This document shows positions 1 through 8,708 of a stretch of DNA of 64,000 bases, one piece after another. Origin of the DNA: Nitrospirillum pindoramense. GTDB taxonomy: Bacteria > Pseudomonadota > Alphaproteobacteria > Azospirillales > Azospirillaceae. Position 1 is the first letter of the stretch. The number at the start of each line of letters is the position of its first letter. The position numbers and the translations under genes were made by a program. The notes under the pieces were generated by a model that was not told where the DNA came from, did not search any database, and saw only the letters and a list, made by a program, of their open reading frames with translations. The stretch is taken from contig NZ_VITR01000017.1 of NCBI RefSeq assembly GCF_007827955.1, positions 92,940 through 156,939 on the forward strand, read 5' to 3'.

Positions 1-1187
1 CCCAAATCCGCCGTCAAAACCGCGGCTTCACCCGGGGCGGGCTTCCACAAGGTGGCGTAATTGTCGTCACCGGCCCGCGCCGGACCATGAAGACCATCGC
101 CACCGCCCACCGCCCGCCACGTCAGGCCGATGGTGCGACGGGGGGCGAACCCGGCCACCGGCGCGTCGTGGCTGGGGATGACGCGCCGCAATAGGCCATC
201 GGCGCCCACGTCCAGACGGTCCACCACGACCTGGCGCAACACCGCGGCATCGGCCGGGGGAAAGGGCAGCCCCTGGCGGTGATACAGGATGTAGGTCTGC
301 CCACCGGACCGGAAAACGGCGTGATGCCCTGGGCTGATGATCTGTTTGTCGGCGTCGGTCGCCAGCAAGGGATTGCCGGGCGCCTCGGTGAACGGCCCCA
401 GCGGGGATTCCCCCACGGCGTACCGGACCTGATAAGTGCCAGCGATGGTGTTGCCGTCGCTGTACATCAGGAAATAGCGGCCGCCGGTCTTCAGCATGAA
501 CGGCGCCTCGAAGTAATGCCCGGGCGTGACGTCCCGCGGTTGCCCGTCGAAGGAAATCATGTCGGGGTTCAGCCGGACCACGAAGCAGTGTCCGTTGACC
601 CAGTTCAGTCCCGAGCCCCAGTAGAGATACGCCTGGCCGTCATCGTCGATGAAGGCCTCGGCGTCGATCATATGGTATCCGGGAATGAAATTGGCCGGGA
701 TCAGGGGCTTGCCGCCCTTGGCATCCCGCCAGGGACCGGCAGGGGTGGGGGCGGTGCCGACCCATACCTCACTGCCCACCGAGACATACATCCACCACCG
801 CCCATCCCGGCCCTGGACCACCGAGGGCGCCCAGACCTTGGCGTCACCGGAGGTTGGGCTGGTTGCCGCGGCCTTGGTGGGCCAATCCGGCGTGGAAAAG
901 GTCCAGTCCCGACCATTGTCGGACTGCCACAAACCCAACCGATCGTCACCCCAGGGATCCAGGGTGGTGAAGACGTACCATCGGCCCTGCCAGTGCACGA
1001 TGGACGGATCGGCGGCATAACCAGGCAGCAAGGGGTTGCCTTGCCCAGGCGCGTCCCATGGTGATTCCGCACCGTGCGCGGCGGGAACAACGGGCATGGC
1101 CGACAGGACCAGCGCCATCAGCGCATGGCGGGCCCACCCTCCTACCCGTGGAAGGCCAAAGCCGCCCTTCGATGCCCACCCCCTCAT
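1..1187 (-). CDS. GH43-type glycoside hydrolase (partial, runs off left edge)
   Basis: The minus-strand frame is open from ATG at 1187 to base 1 (395 codons plus two bases), so the C-terminus is missing. The N-terminus has an Arg/Lys-rich stretch and a hydrophobic segment ending in PAAHGAE, a signal peptide for export. GH43 five-bladed propeller landmarks appear in order: YAADPSIVHWQGRWYVF (catalytic base Asp in ADP), VWAPSVVQG, YHMIDAEAFIDDDGQ (pKa-modulating Asp), YFEAPFMLKTGGRYF (acid Glu) and SPGHHAVF. These match arabinofuranosidase/xylosidase enzymes; the exact substrate cannot be read. The ATG overlaps the halogenase stop as ATGA, with GGGGAGAG upstream, so translation is coupled. The last visible part may begin an accessory domain. 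Confidence 0.88.
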   Translation of the reverse strand, partial: MRGWASKGGFGLPRVGGWARHALMALVLSAMPVVPAAHGAESPWDAPGQGNPLLPGYAADPSIVHWQGRWYVFTTLDPWGDDRLGLWQSDNGRDWTFSTPDWPTKAAATSPTSGDAKVWAPSVVQGRDGRWWMYVSVGSEVWVGTAPTPAGPWRDAKGGKPLIPANFIPGYHMIDAEAFIDDDGQAYLYWGSGLNWVNGHCFVVRLNPDMISFDGQPRDVTPGHYFEAPFMLKTGGRYFLMYSDGNTIAGTYQVRYAVGESPLGPFTEAPGNPLLATDADKQIISPGHHAVFRSGGQTYILYHRQGLPFPPADAAVLRQVVVDRLDVGADGLLRRVIPSHDAPVAGFAPRRTIGLTWRAVGGGDGLHGPARAGDDNYATLWKPAPGEAAVLTADL

Positions 1188-2713
1188 AAGGACTCTCCCC
1201 AAGGCTGGAAACCAGCGTCCACCCGGGTGCGGATGAACTCACCATGGCTGGGCAGCCGCTGAACCGAGGCGGCGGTCACCGCGGCAATCCTTTCCAGCCT
1301 GGCCTGGGCCTCCGTCTCCGGCATGCCGTCGGCCAGGGGATCGTAGCCCTCCGCCGTCAGCCCCTGGCCCTGCATGACCGCCAGCCAACTGGTCTTGGTG
1401 AACAGGTCATCCGCCTCGCGGAAGACACGGCCGGTGGCGCGGTAGATGCGCAGACGTTCGGCCAGGGTTTCCGGCACCTCCATGGTCCGGACATGGGCCC
1501 AGTACGGGGTATCGGCCCGCTCCGTGGCATGGAAATGCAGGATCACGAAGTCGCGCACGCTGTCGAACTCGGCGGCCATCAGGCGGTTGTAGCGGCGAAT
1601 GTCCGCCGGCTCGAACGCGCGGGTGGGGAACATTTCCAAAAGCCGGGCGATGCCCGCCTGGATCAGGTGGATGCTGGTGGATTCCAAGGGTTCCAGGAAG
1701 CCGGCGGCCAATCCCAAGGCCACACAGTTCTTGACCCAGAAGGCGTCCCGACGGCCCGTGCGGAAGCGCAGCAGGCGCGGCTCCGCCAAGGCCGCGCCAT
1801 CGAGATTGGCCATCAGCGTCGCCATGGCACCCTCATCGGATAGATGGGCGCTGGCGTAGACATAGCCATTCCCGATGCGGTTGCGCAGGGGAATGCGCCA
1901 TTGCCAGCCGGCGGCGCGGGCCGTCGACCGGGTGTAGGGCGTGAACGACCCGCCCGGCGCGCACGGAACGGCCACCGCCCGGTCATTGGGCAGCCAGTGC
2001 CCCCAATCCTGGAATCCCGCCCCCAGGGCATCGGCGATCAACAATCCCCGGAAGCCGGAACAGTCGATGAAGAAGTCGGCGGTCACGCGCGAGCCGCAAG
2101 ACAGCGTCACCGCCTCGATGAACCCATCGGGCCGCAGGTCCACCGCCGTCACGCGCCCCTCGCGCCGCGTGACGCCGGCGGCCTCGGCATGGGTGCGCAA
2201 CAGCTGGGCGTAAAGCGCCGCATCGAAATGGAAGGCGTAGCTGATGCGGGACAACGGGGTGTTGTCGCCCTGCGTGGGCCGCGCGAAGCGGCCAGCCGCG
2301 GCGGCGGCGGCGCAAATGGAATAGGCCTCCAGCGGCCCCGCCAACCCACGCGACCGCAGCTTGTGCCACAGGCCATCAAAGGGAACGGGGCCGAAATCGA
2401 CCCCATGGTCGCCGAAGGGATGAAAATACAGGTGCCCTGGCCTCAGCCAATCAATGAATTCGATGCCCAGCTTGAAGGTGCCCTGGGTGGCGCGCAGGAA
2501 GTCATCCTCGTTGATGCCCAGCATCGCGTTGAAGGCCTGGATGGGCGGAATGGTCGCCTCCCCCACCCCGACGGTGCCGATCTCCTCCGACTCCACCAGG
2601 GTTATGGCCGGGCCGTGGCGGCCCAGGACACGGGCCAGCGCGGCGGCCGCCATCCAACCGGCGGTGCCGCCACCGATGATCGCGATGTGTCCAAGCGGTC
2701 CGTTCTGGCTCAC
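1184..2713 (-). CDS. flavin-dependent tryptophan halogenase family protein
   Basis: An FAD monooxygenase-fold protein of the PrnA/tryptophan-halogenase family. The dinucleotide-binding GGGTAGWMAA lies at the N-terminus and the halogenase signature WQWRIP is about 285 residues in, so both diagnostic motifs are present. I place the start at GTG 2713 (VSQNGPLG), because the upstream ATG at 2770 would sit across the hairpin that follows the TonB receptor; ATG 2770 remains possible. The gene lies between a TonB receptor and a GH43 gene. In Caulobacter-like and sphingomonad-like bacteria, halogenase paralogues often accompany TonB receptors in carbohydrate loci, where their substrate is usually unknown. 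A halogenated product is not implied by the sequence. Confidence 0.85.
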   Translation of the reverse strand: MSQNGPLGHIAIIGGGTAGWMAAAALARVLGRHGPAITLVESEEIGTVGVGEATIPPIQAFNAMLGINEDDFLRATQGTFKLGIEFIDWLRPGHLYFHPFGDHGVDFGPVPFDGLWHKLRSRGLAGPLEAYSICAAAAAAGRFARPTQGDNTPLSRISYAFHFDAALYAQLLRTHAEAAGVTRREGRVTAVDLRPDGFIEAVTLSCGSRVTADFFIDCSGFRGLLIADALGAGFQDWGHWLPNDRAVAVPCAPGGSFTPYTRSTARAAGWQWRIPLRNRIGNGYVYASAHLSDEGAMATLMANLDGAALAEPRLLRFRTGRRDAFWVKNCVALGLAAGFLEPLESTSIHLIQAGIARLLEMFPTRAFEPADIRRYNRLMAAEFDSVRDFVILHFHATERADTPYWAHVRTMEVPETLAERLRIYRATGRVFREADDLFTKTSWLAVMQGQGLTAEGYDPLADGMPETEAQARLERIAAVTAASVQRLPSHGEFIRTRVDAGFQPWGESL

Positions 2714-2740
2714 GATGCAACACTCTTCCAGGAAAAGGGG

Positions 2741-2767
2741 CCGGTGTGGTCCCGATGACCACACCGG
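2741..2767 (-). terminator. intercistronic hairpin between TonB receptor and halogenase
   Basis: A perfect 11-bp inverted repeat (CCGGTGTGGTC / GACCACACCGG, 5-nt loop) lies just after the TonB receptor stop. On the transcribed strand it is followed by CCCCTTTTCC, a weak U tract. It is probably a leaky terminator or mRNA-stabilising hairpin that lowers expression of the downstream enzymes relative to the receptor. Confidence 0.6.
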
Positions 2768-2779
2768 CAAGGAAGGGAC

Positions 2780-5575
2780 TCAGTAAGTCGCGCGGACGGA
2801 AATGCCGAACCGGCGGTCATTCAGCGTGTATTGCAGCGGCTGGCCTGGGGTATCGATGTAGGTGACGCTCATGCTGTTGGTGAGATTGACGGCATCCACC
2901 GTCACAGCGACATGGCGCGACAGATCCACGCTGACCGAGGCGTCGAGGGTGGAGTAGGCTTTCTGATACTGCATCGTGCCGTTGGCGCCGCTGCCGGTCG
3001 TGGTGTCGAAGTAAGGGCCGCGCCAGTTCCAAGCGAGCCGGGCCGAAACCGGCCCCTTCTCATAAAGCCCGACAAGATTGTAGCTGTGCCTGGACAGCTT
3101 CTCCAACGGCCGCAGCGTCGTGATCGGATTGCCCGACGCATCGTGGGTGGTGAAGTCCACGGCGCTGTACGCATAGGTGTAGTTCGCCTGGAAGCCCAGA
3201 CCACTGAACAAACCGGGAAGGAAATCGAAGAACTGCTGGTAGGCCACCTCGAAGCCCTTGATCGAACCGCCGCCCGCGTTGGCGGACGTGGCCGTGTCAT
3301 AGGCCCGGCCGTCATAGGTCCTGACGACGTTGTCCCCGAAGATGAAGCCGTTCGTCTCCTTGTAGAACAAGCCGGCCGTCAGCGACCCTGTGGAGGAGAA
3401 ATACCACTCCGCCGTCAGATCATAATTATCAGACTTGATCGGATCGAGGTTGGGGTTGCCCTGACTGGCGCTGGGGCGTCCCGTCAGCGGGTTGATCTGG
3501 TTGGCGGCGTTCAGGGTCAGGTTGGTTGAAAGCTGATCGAAATTCGGCCGCGTGATCGCTTTCGAATAGGCGCCCCGGATCTGGAATTCGTCCGTGGGGC
3601 GGAAGCGGATGTTGAAACTGGGCAGCGGCGACAAATAGGACTTGTCGGTCGCGATCTGCTGGGTCGTGCCGTTGGCGTTGAACTGGGTGCCGGTCGAGGT
3701 GAGCTTGGTCTGGGCGAGACGGACGCCGACATTGCCATCGACGGGCATCCCGATCAGTTCCGTCTCATAATCGGCGGTCACGTAACCGGCCACGGTCTTT
3801 TCGTTCAGGGTGGTGATGTCCGCCGGCGAGAAGCTCAACTTGCGCTGGGCGCCCAGCAGGGCGTAGGTGGACCCCAGGCTGTTCCAGAGGCCGGAGCCTG
3901 GCAGGAATTCCGGATACAGCACCCCGCCCGGCAGCGTGCGCCCGTCGAAGAAATTCGCCGAGGGACCGGATTTGAACAGTTGCGGATACTGGCTGAGGGG
4001 CGGCAGCGGCGTGCCGTCCGGGGCGCTGCAACTCGGGTCGGCGGCATTGCGGTACAGGCAGACGCCATTCCAGGTGCCGCGCAGGGTGATGTTGCTGTCG
4101 GTATACCGCGCGCCCGCCCGCAAGCGATTGAAGAAGCTGCCCGAATTGTCATAGTCGACGTCATAGGCCAGCGCGGTCTGGTCGGCGTCGTTGCGGGTCA
4201 GGGAGTCGGCGATGAACGGCACCGTGTAGTTGCTGACATTGGTCAGCAGCGCCGGATTGCGGACATTCCACACGGGAGTGTCGCCCCGCAGATCAAAGTC
4301 GATAATGGATTGGTTGGGTCCGGTGAACCCGGTTTCCCCCGTCTTTTGATGCAGCGAGAGGACCAAGCCATTCCGATCAGCGTCGTAGCGCGACTTCATG
4401 TACTGCGCATCGAACTTCATGGTCAGGTGGGACGTGGTCGCCCATGAAACGTTGAAGGTCGCGTTGGTGGAGTCGGTGTCCAGGGCCTGGTCAAACCGGC
4501 CGGCCTCGAAAATCTGGTTCGAGATCGACCCGCTGGTCGCGTAACCGTCGCTACCGAAGGTGAAGGCGGCGCCCGGCGTGGGGGCGGGGGTCGACGAGTT
4601 GTCGATTGGATAGTAGTAGGCGCCCGTGCGGTCGAACTTATACTTGGTGTACTGCACCTGCGACGTCACCATCAGGTCGGAATTGATCCGCCACTGATAG
4701 GCGCCGGCCACGCCGATGCGCTCGCGGTCGCCATTGTCATCATAAATCTGCAAGCCCAGCGGCACCTTGGCATTGCTGGGCGCATTGGCGATGACGCCCG
4801 CGGGCACGGCCGCCTGCTGCCCCACCAGGATCGCGTCCTGGCGGTAATCGCTCTTGCCGTAGACGGCATTGAGCAGAAAGCCCATTTCGCCGACGCCGGT
4901 TTGCTCGCGGTCACTGTAGAGGGCTGACGCTGAGCCTCCGAACTTGTCGGCGCGGTCGTAATAATTCCCTTTCACGGTGGCGCTGACGATCTGGTCGGGC
5001 GCGTCGAACGGCAACCGGGTGCGCAGGTTGATGGCGCCGCCCACGCCCCCCTCGATCATGGAGGCGGGCGGGTTCTTGTAGACGTCGATCCCGGCCAACA
5101 ACTCCGGCGGAATGCCCTCAAGGTCGAAGGACCGGCTTCCCGCCGCGGAGAACACGGCCCGCCCGTCCATCAGGTTCAGGGTCTGGGTCAGGCCGCGCAC
5201 CGTGACGGCCGGCTGCGTGCGGTGGTCGAAGTCCGTCGCCCCCTCGCCATATCGGCGCTGGATCTGCACGCCGGTGATGCGCTGCAAAGCCTCGATGGTG
5301 TTCGCGTCAGGCAGCTTGCCGATATCTTCCGCCTGGACGGAATCGACGATTTGATCGGCGTTGCGCTTGATGGCCTGGGCCGACCCCAAAGCGGCGCGGG
5401 CGCCCGTGACAATGATTTCTTCCAATTCCCCGGTGTCGGTCGACGGCTTTCCCTGGGGCGGGTTTTCCGCCGTCTGAGCCGTGGACTGCTGCGCCCAAGC
5501 CGGATTTGAAAAAGCCATGAGGGCGACGACGGCAACGGATGGGGCTGCCATCCGGTGCACCTTGGCACGCTTCAT
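2780..5575 (-). CDS. TonB-dependent receptor (carbohydrate type)
   Basis: A 931-residue outer-membrane active transporter. The start at 5575 is preferred over the upstream 5614 because GGGAGGATCAAAA immediately precedes it and MKRAKVHRM opens a signal peptide ending NPAWAQQ. The plug domain follows (GELEEIIVTGARA, VTVRGLTQTLNLMDGR, IDVYKNPPASMIEGGVGGAINL), then a long beta-barrel ending in the aromatic FGISVRATY. There is no STN domain, so it is not a FecA-type signal transducer. It is first in an operon with a halogenase-like protein and a GH43 enzyme, consistent with uptake of a plant oligosaccharide. A FadR-type operator lies about 90 bp upstream. Confidence 0.93.
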   Translation of the reverse strand: MKRAKVHRMAAPSVAVVALMAFSNPAWAQQSTAQTAENPPQGKPSTDTGELEEIIVTGARAALGSAQAIKRNADQIVDSVQAEDIGKLPDANTIEALQRITGVQIQRRYGEGATDFDHRTQPAVTVRGLTQTLNLMDGRAVFSAAGSRSFDLEGIPPELLAGIDVYKNPPASMIEGGVGGAINLRTRLPFDAPDQIVSATVKGNYYDRADKFGGSASALYSDREQTGVGEMGFLLNAVYGKSDYRQDAILVGQQAAVPAGVIANAPSNAKVPLGLQIYDDNGDRERIGVAGAYQWRINSDLMVTSQVQYTKYKFDRTGAYYYPIDNSSTPAPTPGAAFTFGSDGYATSGSISNQIFEAGRFDQALDTDSTNATFNVSWATTSHLTMKFDAQYMKSRYDADRNGLVLSLHQKTGETGFTGPNQSIIDFDLRGDTPVWNVRNPALLTNVSNYTVPFIADSLTRNDADQTALAYDVDYDNSGSFFNRLRAGARYTDSNITLRGTWNGVCLYRNAADPSCSAPDGTPLPPLSQYPQLFKSGPSANFFDGRTLPGGVLYPEFLPGSGLWNSLGSTYALLGAQRKLSFSPADITTLNEKTVAGYVTADYETELIGMPVDGNVGVRLAQTKLTSTGTQFNANGTTQQIATDKSYLSPLPSFNIRFRPTDEFQIRGAYSKAITRPNFDQLSTNLTLNAANQINPLTGRPSASQGNPNLDPIKSDNYDLTAEWYFSSTGSLTAGLFYKETNGFIFGDNVVRTYDGRAYDTATSANAGGGSIKGFEVAYQQFFDFLPGLFSGLGFQANYTYAYSAVDFTTHDASGNPITTLRPLEKLSRHSYNLVGLYEKGPVSARLAWNWRGPYFDTTTGSGANGTMQYQKAYSTLDASVSVDLSRHVAVTVDAVNLTNSMSVTYIDTPGQPLQYTLNDRRFGISVRATY

Positions 5576-5636
5576 TTTTGATCCTCCCGTTTTATGCCCT
5601 GTTCTCCGGAGCACCTGTTCGCCCGGATATCTTATT

Positions 5637-5673
5637 TTGTATGATTAATATACCAAGGCCATTTGTCATACAA
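5637..5673. promoter_or_regulatory. FadR/GntR-type operator upstream of the TonB receptor
   Basis: TTGTCATACAA at 5663-5673 fits the FadR-subfamily core TNGTNNNACNA exactly. Its right half, TCATACAA, is mirrored by TTGTATGA at 5637-5644, giving an 8-bp inverted repeat with a 21-nt spacer. It lies in an AT-rich promoter region 62-98 bp upstream of the receptor ATG. Which GntR protein binds is unknown; the one in this window (8708-9481) belongs to the demethylase cluster. Confidence 0.5.
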
Positions 5674-6113
5674 GTTCAAATTTGCAAACGATCGCCGAAA
5701 CTGCGTGGGCCGGCTTGCGGGGCATTCAGCCGAAGACCAGCAATCGAGAGCCTGCCGGGCGGCGCCTCAACCGACACGGAAGAAATAATCACATATCTAC
5801 AAAAGACTGATCGGCCCGACGGAAGGCAAAGCGGAATGGGCGAGACCATCCGCGCGCGCCAAAAGCGGGCCACACCCGCCTCAACGCTCAGTTTCAAACT
5901 AAACGCCCGCGATAAGTCTTTGATTGTGGGCTTGCGGGCAAGGCCACAGCGATCCGCCAAACTCTGGCTGTAAATTTCACCATCCCTATTGAAGGATTGG
6001 GCCGGACCGACAGCGATGGAGGTTTGGCAAACGGATAGCGATTGAATGCATCGCGTTACCTCACACACCAAATGGGATATAGATGTGGCATCGATTTATT
6101 TTCGAGGGTGCCC
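5674..6113. other. intergenic region between divergent genes
   Basis: Regulatory space between the TonB receptor (minus) and the NsrR-like gene (plus). Open frames in both directions have low-complexity composition, no recognisable domain and no convincing ribosome site. GATGTGGCATC at about 6082 is a loose GATG/CATC repeat just upstream of the NsrR-like gene and might be an autoregulatory site; the match to known NsrR boxes is poor. Confidence 0.5.
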
Positions 6114-6575
6114 ATGAGGCTGTCGAGCTATACGGATTATGCGCTGCGCACGCTGGTGTTCCTGGCGCTGAAGTCCGACGGCCTGGCCACCATCAACGAT
6201 GTCGCCCAGACCTACGACATCTCCAAGAACCACCTGATGAAGGTGGTTCACCAGTTGAGCTTGCTTGGCTACGTTGAAACCGTGCGCGGCCGGGGCGGTG
6301 GCCTGCGCCTGGGCCGCAAGGCGGAGGACATTCGCCTGGGCGAGGTGATCCGCGCCACGGAACAGGAACTGGATATCCTGGAGTGCTTTTCCGACAGTTC
6401 CCCCGCACTGTGCCGCCTGAACCCCACCTGCGTGCTGAAGTCGGCCTTGAAGGAGGCGCTGCAGGCCTTCCTGGCGGTGCTGGACGATTACACACTGGCG
6501 GACTTGGTGAAGCCCCGCCGCACGTTGACCCGGTTGCTGGATCTGCCGCTGCCCGGGACGTCTGGCCCCGCCTGA
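6114..6575 (+). CDS. nsrR: Rrf2-family transcriptional regulator, NsrR-like
   Basis: A 153-residue winged-helix Fe-S regulator. The start at 6114 gives the canonical N-terminus MRLSSYTDYALRTLVFLAL; upstream in-frame codons add only unrelated residues. The DNA-binding helix region is TINDVAQTYDISKNHLMKVVHQL and the wing is GYVETVRGRGGGLRLG. Three cysteines in ECFSDSSPALCRLNPTC match the cluster ligands of NsrR, which senses nitric oxide through an Fe-S cluster. IscR and RirA are alternatives in the same family, but the spacing and the following ALKEALQAFLAVLDDYTLADL fit NsrR best. No nitric-oxide detoxification gene is adjacent. Confidence 0.82.
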   Translation: MRLSSYTDYALRTLVFLALKSDGLATINDVAQTYDISKNHLMKVVHQLSLLGYVETVRGRGGGLRLGRKAEDIRLGEVIRATEQELDILECFSDSSPALCRLNPTCVLKSALKEALQAFLAVLDDYTLADLVKPRRTLTRLLDLPLPGTSGPA

Positions 6576-6704
6576 CCTATCGGAACGCGTGTGGTGCGCC
6601 TGATCTGCAACCGCGCCCTGAAATCAAGGAATGGTGACAAGGGCCGCCCCTGCCCGTACCGTTGGCATTGGTGAACCCGCATCCCCCTTGGATGTCATTA
6701 CGCG

Positions 6705-7538
6705 ATGCTGAAACGACTGCGTGAGGTCCTGATGCCGACCCGGCCCCATCCCGCTCGGATGGCGCCCCGGGTACCGGATGGCCATGCCGTCTACGCCGTC
6801 GGGGACGTTCATGGCGAACTCGGGCTGCTGCGCCAATTGCTGGACATCATCACGCAGGACCACACCCGGCTGGTGGCGCGGCACGGGCCCCTGATCGCCG
6901 TCCTGGTCATGCTGGGCGATTACGTCGACCGGGGCCCGGACAGCCGGGGGGTGATCGATCTGCTGCGCGGCGGCACCGACGTCACGGGCCGCACCTTGGC
7001 CGACAGGGTGCCGGGCTTCACGGTGCACTGCCTGCGCGGCAACCACGAACAATCGATGATGGACTTCCTGGCCGATCCCCTGGCAGCCTTGCGCTGGCTG
7101 GACTTCGGCGGCCCGGCCACCCTGCGCAGCTACGGCCTGCCCGCGGTGATGGAAGGGCCCTCGGTGTTGCAGGCCGTGGCCCTGAGCGAGGCGCTGGCGG
7201 CCCAACTGCCCCCGTCGCATCTCCGTTTCCTGGACTCCCTGAGCTACCAGGTCGTGTATGGCGACTACGCCTTCGTCCACGCCGGCATCCGCCCCGGCCG
7301 CCCCCTGGCCGAACAGACGCCGGAGGATATGCTGTGGATCCGGGCGCCGTTCATGCTGGCGGAAGGGCCGCATGAGAAGGTCATCGTCCACGGCCACACC
7401 ATCGTGCCCGAGGTGGACATCCTGCCCTATCGCATCGCCGTCGACACCGGCGCCTATCGCAGCGGCCGGCTGTCGGCGGTGGCTCTGCACGGTGCCGACA
7501 TCCGCATCCTGGACGCGCACCGGTCGACGGCGCTGTAG
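6705..7538 (+). CDS. calcineurin-like metallophosphoesterase (Ser/Thr protein phosphatase family)
   Basis: A 277-residue cytoplasmic protein with the full phosphoesterase signature: VGDVHGELG (metal-binding Asp and His), GDYVDRGPDSRG, LRGNHEQSM, the YAFVHAGIRP histidine and IVHGHTIVP. This is the PrpA/PrpB and diadenosine-tetraphosphatase branch, with a dinuclear metal centre. The substrate (phosphoprotein or dinucleotide) cannot be decided from sequence. The start shown is the first ATG; ATG 6732 is also possible. It stands alone after the NsrR-like gene and converges on the reductase gene with an 11-bp gap. Confidence 0.87.
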   Translation: MLKRLREVLMPTRPHPARMAPRVPDGHAVYAVGDVHGELGLLRQLLDIITQDHTRLVARHGPLIAVLVMLGDYVDRGPDSRGVIDLLRGGTDVTGRTLADRVPGFTVHCLRGNHEQSMMDFLADPLAALRWLDFGGPATLRSYGLPAVMEGPSVLQAVALSEALAAQLPPSHLRFLDSLSYQVVYGDYAFVHAGIRPGRPLAEQTPEDMLWIRAPFMLAEGPHEKVIVHGHTIVPEVDILPYRIAVDTGAYRSGRLSAVALHGADIRILDAHRSTAL

Positions 7539-7549
7539 CGCCGGCGCCC

Positions 7550-8527
7550 TTATGAGGTCCGGTGGCCCGTGTCCAAGGTCACCGTACCGCCGGTGGCGCG
7601 GGAAACGCAGACGCACATCTGGTGCCCCTCCGCCTTCTGGTGGTCGCTGAGAAAGACATCCCGATGGTCCAGGCGGCCACCGGAAACGTCCAGGACATCC
7701 AGCGCGCACAGGCCGCATTCCCCCCGCCGGCAGTCGTACATCAGGTCGGCGCCAGCCTCCTGCAAGGCGGACAGCAGGGTCTGGTCCGGGCGCACCGTCA
7801 CCTCCAAATCCAGGCGGGGCACCCGGGCGACAAAGGGCTGTGCCACGGTACCGCCGCCAGCGCCGAAGGTTTCCAGCCGGAAGTCCGACGCCGGGCGACC
7901 CAGCGCCTGCCACGCTTGGCGCGCCGCTGCCATCATGGGGGCGGGACCGCAGCTGTAAACCTCACCACCCGGCGCCACGCTCGCCAATTCGGCGGCGAAG
8001 TCCATGGTCTGCCCCTCGGCATCCACGAACACCCGCAGCCGATCCCCCAATAGAGCCCGCAGCTCCTCCGCGAAAGCCAGGTCGGCAGCCCGGCGGACGC
8101 CGTAGAGCAGACGCACCGGGGCGGCCCGTCGGGCCAGCGCCCGCGCCATGGCGTACAAGGGGGTGATGCCGATGCCGCCGGCGATCAGCAGGTAATCCGG
8201 CCGGCCGGCCGACAGGTCAAAATGGTTCAAGGGGGCGCTGATGGTCAGCCGGGCGCCCGGCGCCAAGCCCCACATATAGACCGACCCGCCCCGGCTGTCG
8301 GGCAGACGCTTCACGGCGATGCGCAGCAGCCGGTCGTCCGGTTCCCCCACCAAGGAATAGTGGCGCACGTCCGGCTGGCCGTTGATCAGCACCTGAACCT
8401 GGATGTGCGACCCGGGGCCGTAGGCCGGCACGGAAAAATCAGGCTGGATATCGAACTGGCGGATGCCGTCCGCCACGTCGCGGATGGCCACCAGCCGCGC
8501 CAGTCCCCACTCGACCTTGAACCCCAT
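7550..8527 (-). CDS. vanB: Rieske oxygenase reductase (VanB-like, FMN/2Fe-2S)
   Basis: A 325-residue class IA oxygenase reductase that passes electrons from NAD(P)H to a Rieske oxygenase. The order is an N-terminal FMN-binding barrel (HYSLVGEP), an NAD-binding domain (LLIAGGIGITPLYAMARAL and YSCGPAPMM) and a C-terminal plant-type 2Fe-2S ferredoxin with CRRGECGLC and a later Cys in QMCVCVS. This order is typical of VanB and phthalate-dioxygenase reductases. GGGAGGAAATGAGCC supports the start. It is separated from the oxygenase by the GntR gene and by a 156-bp hairpin element inserted in what should be its promoter/leader. Confidence 0.87.
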   Translation of the reverse strand: MGFKVEWGLARLVAIRDVADGIRQFDIQPDFSVPAYGPGSHIQVQVLINGQPDVRHYSLVGEPDDRLLRIAVKRLPDSRGGSVYMWGLAPGARLTISAPLNHFDLSAGRPDYLLIAGGIGITPLYAMARALARRAAPVRLLYGVRRAADLAFAEELRALLGDRLRVFVDAEGQTMDFAAELASVAPGGEVYSCGPAPMMAAARQAWQALGRPASDFRLETFGAGGGTVAQPFVARVPRLDLEVTVRPDQTLLSALQEAGADLMYDCRRGECGLCALDVLDVSGGRLDHRDVFLSDHQKAEGHQMCVCVSRATGGTVTLDTGHRTS

Positions 8528-8552
8528 GGCTCATTTCCTCCCGTATTGTCTT

Positions 8553-8708
8553 ATACCAAGGAGCGATGATTTCCATTCATCGCTCCTTGGTATCGGCGGC
8601 GACTGCCGCCGCGCGCCATAAGGCGCGGAAGCCAAGCCGCCAGATGGCGGCGCCGGCGATTGAGGGCGATGAGCCTGGCCATAGGTCAGGATCATCGCTA
8701 CTTGGTAT
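8553..8708. mobile_element. 156-bp MITE-like element made of consecutive hairpins
   Basis: The ends form 17-bp terminal inverted repeats (8553-8569 and 8692-8708) with one mismatch. A third, exact inverted copy at 8577-8593 pairs with the left end around a 7-nt loop. Between them are four more hairpins: 8594-8611 (loop GACT), 8612-8627 (loop ATAA), 8636-8651 (loop AGAT) and 8674-8690 (loop ATA). No coding frame is seen. The right end abuts the stop codon of the GntR gene and the left end lies 25 bp upstream of the reductase start. It resembles a non-autonomous MITE or BIME repeat, though a structured leader RNA is also possible. Confidence 0.6.

Noticed and set aside
279..1064. 261-residue plus-strand frame at the left edge
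   Set aside because: It is antisense to the GH43 gene, whose frame has clear catalytic motifs; the plus-strand product has no recognisable domain.
5676..6071. 131-residue minus-strand frame in the TonB/NsrR spacer
   Set aside because: No domain, no ribosome site and atypical composition; better read as regulatory DNA.
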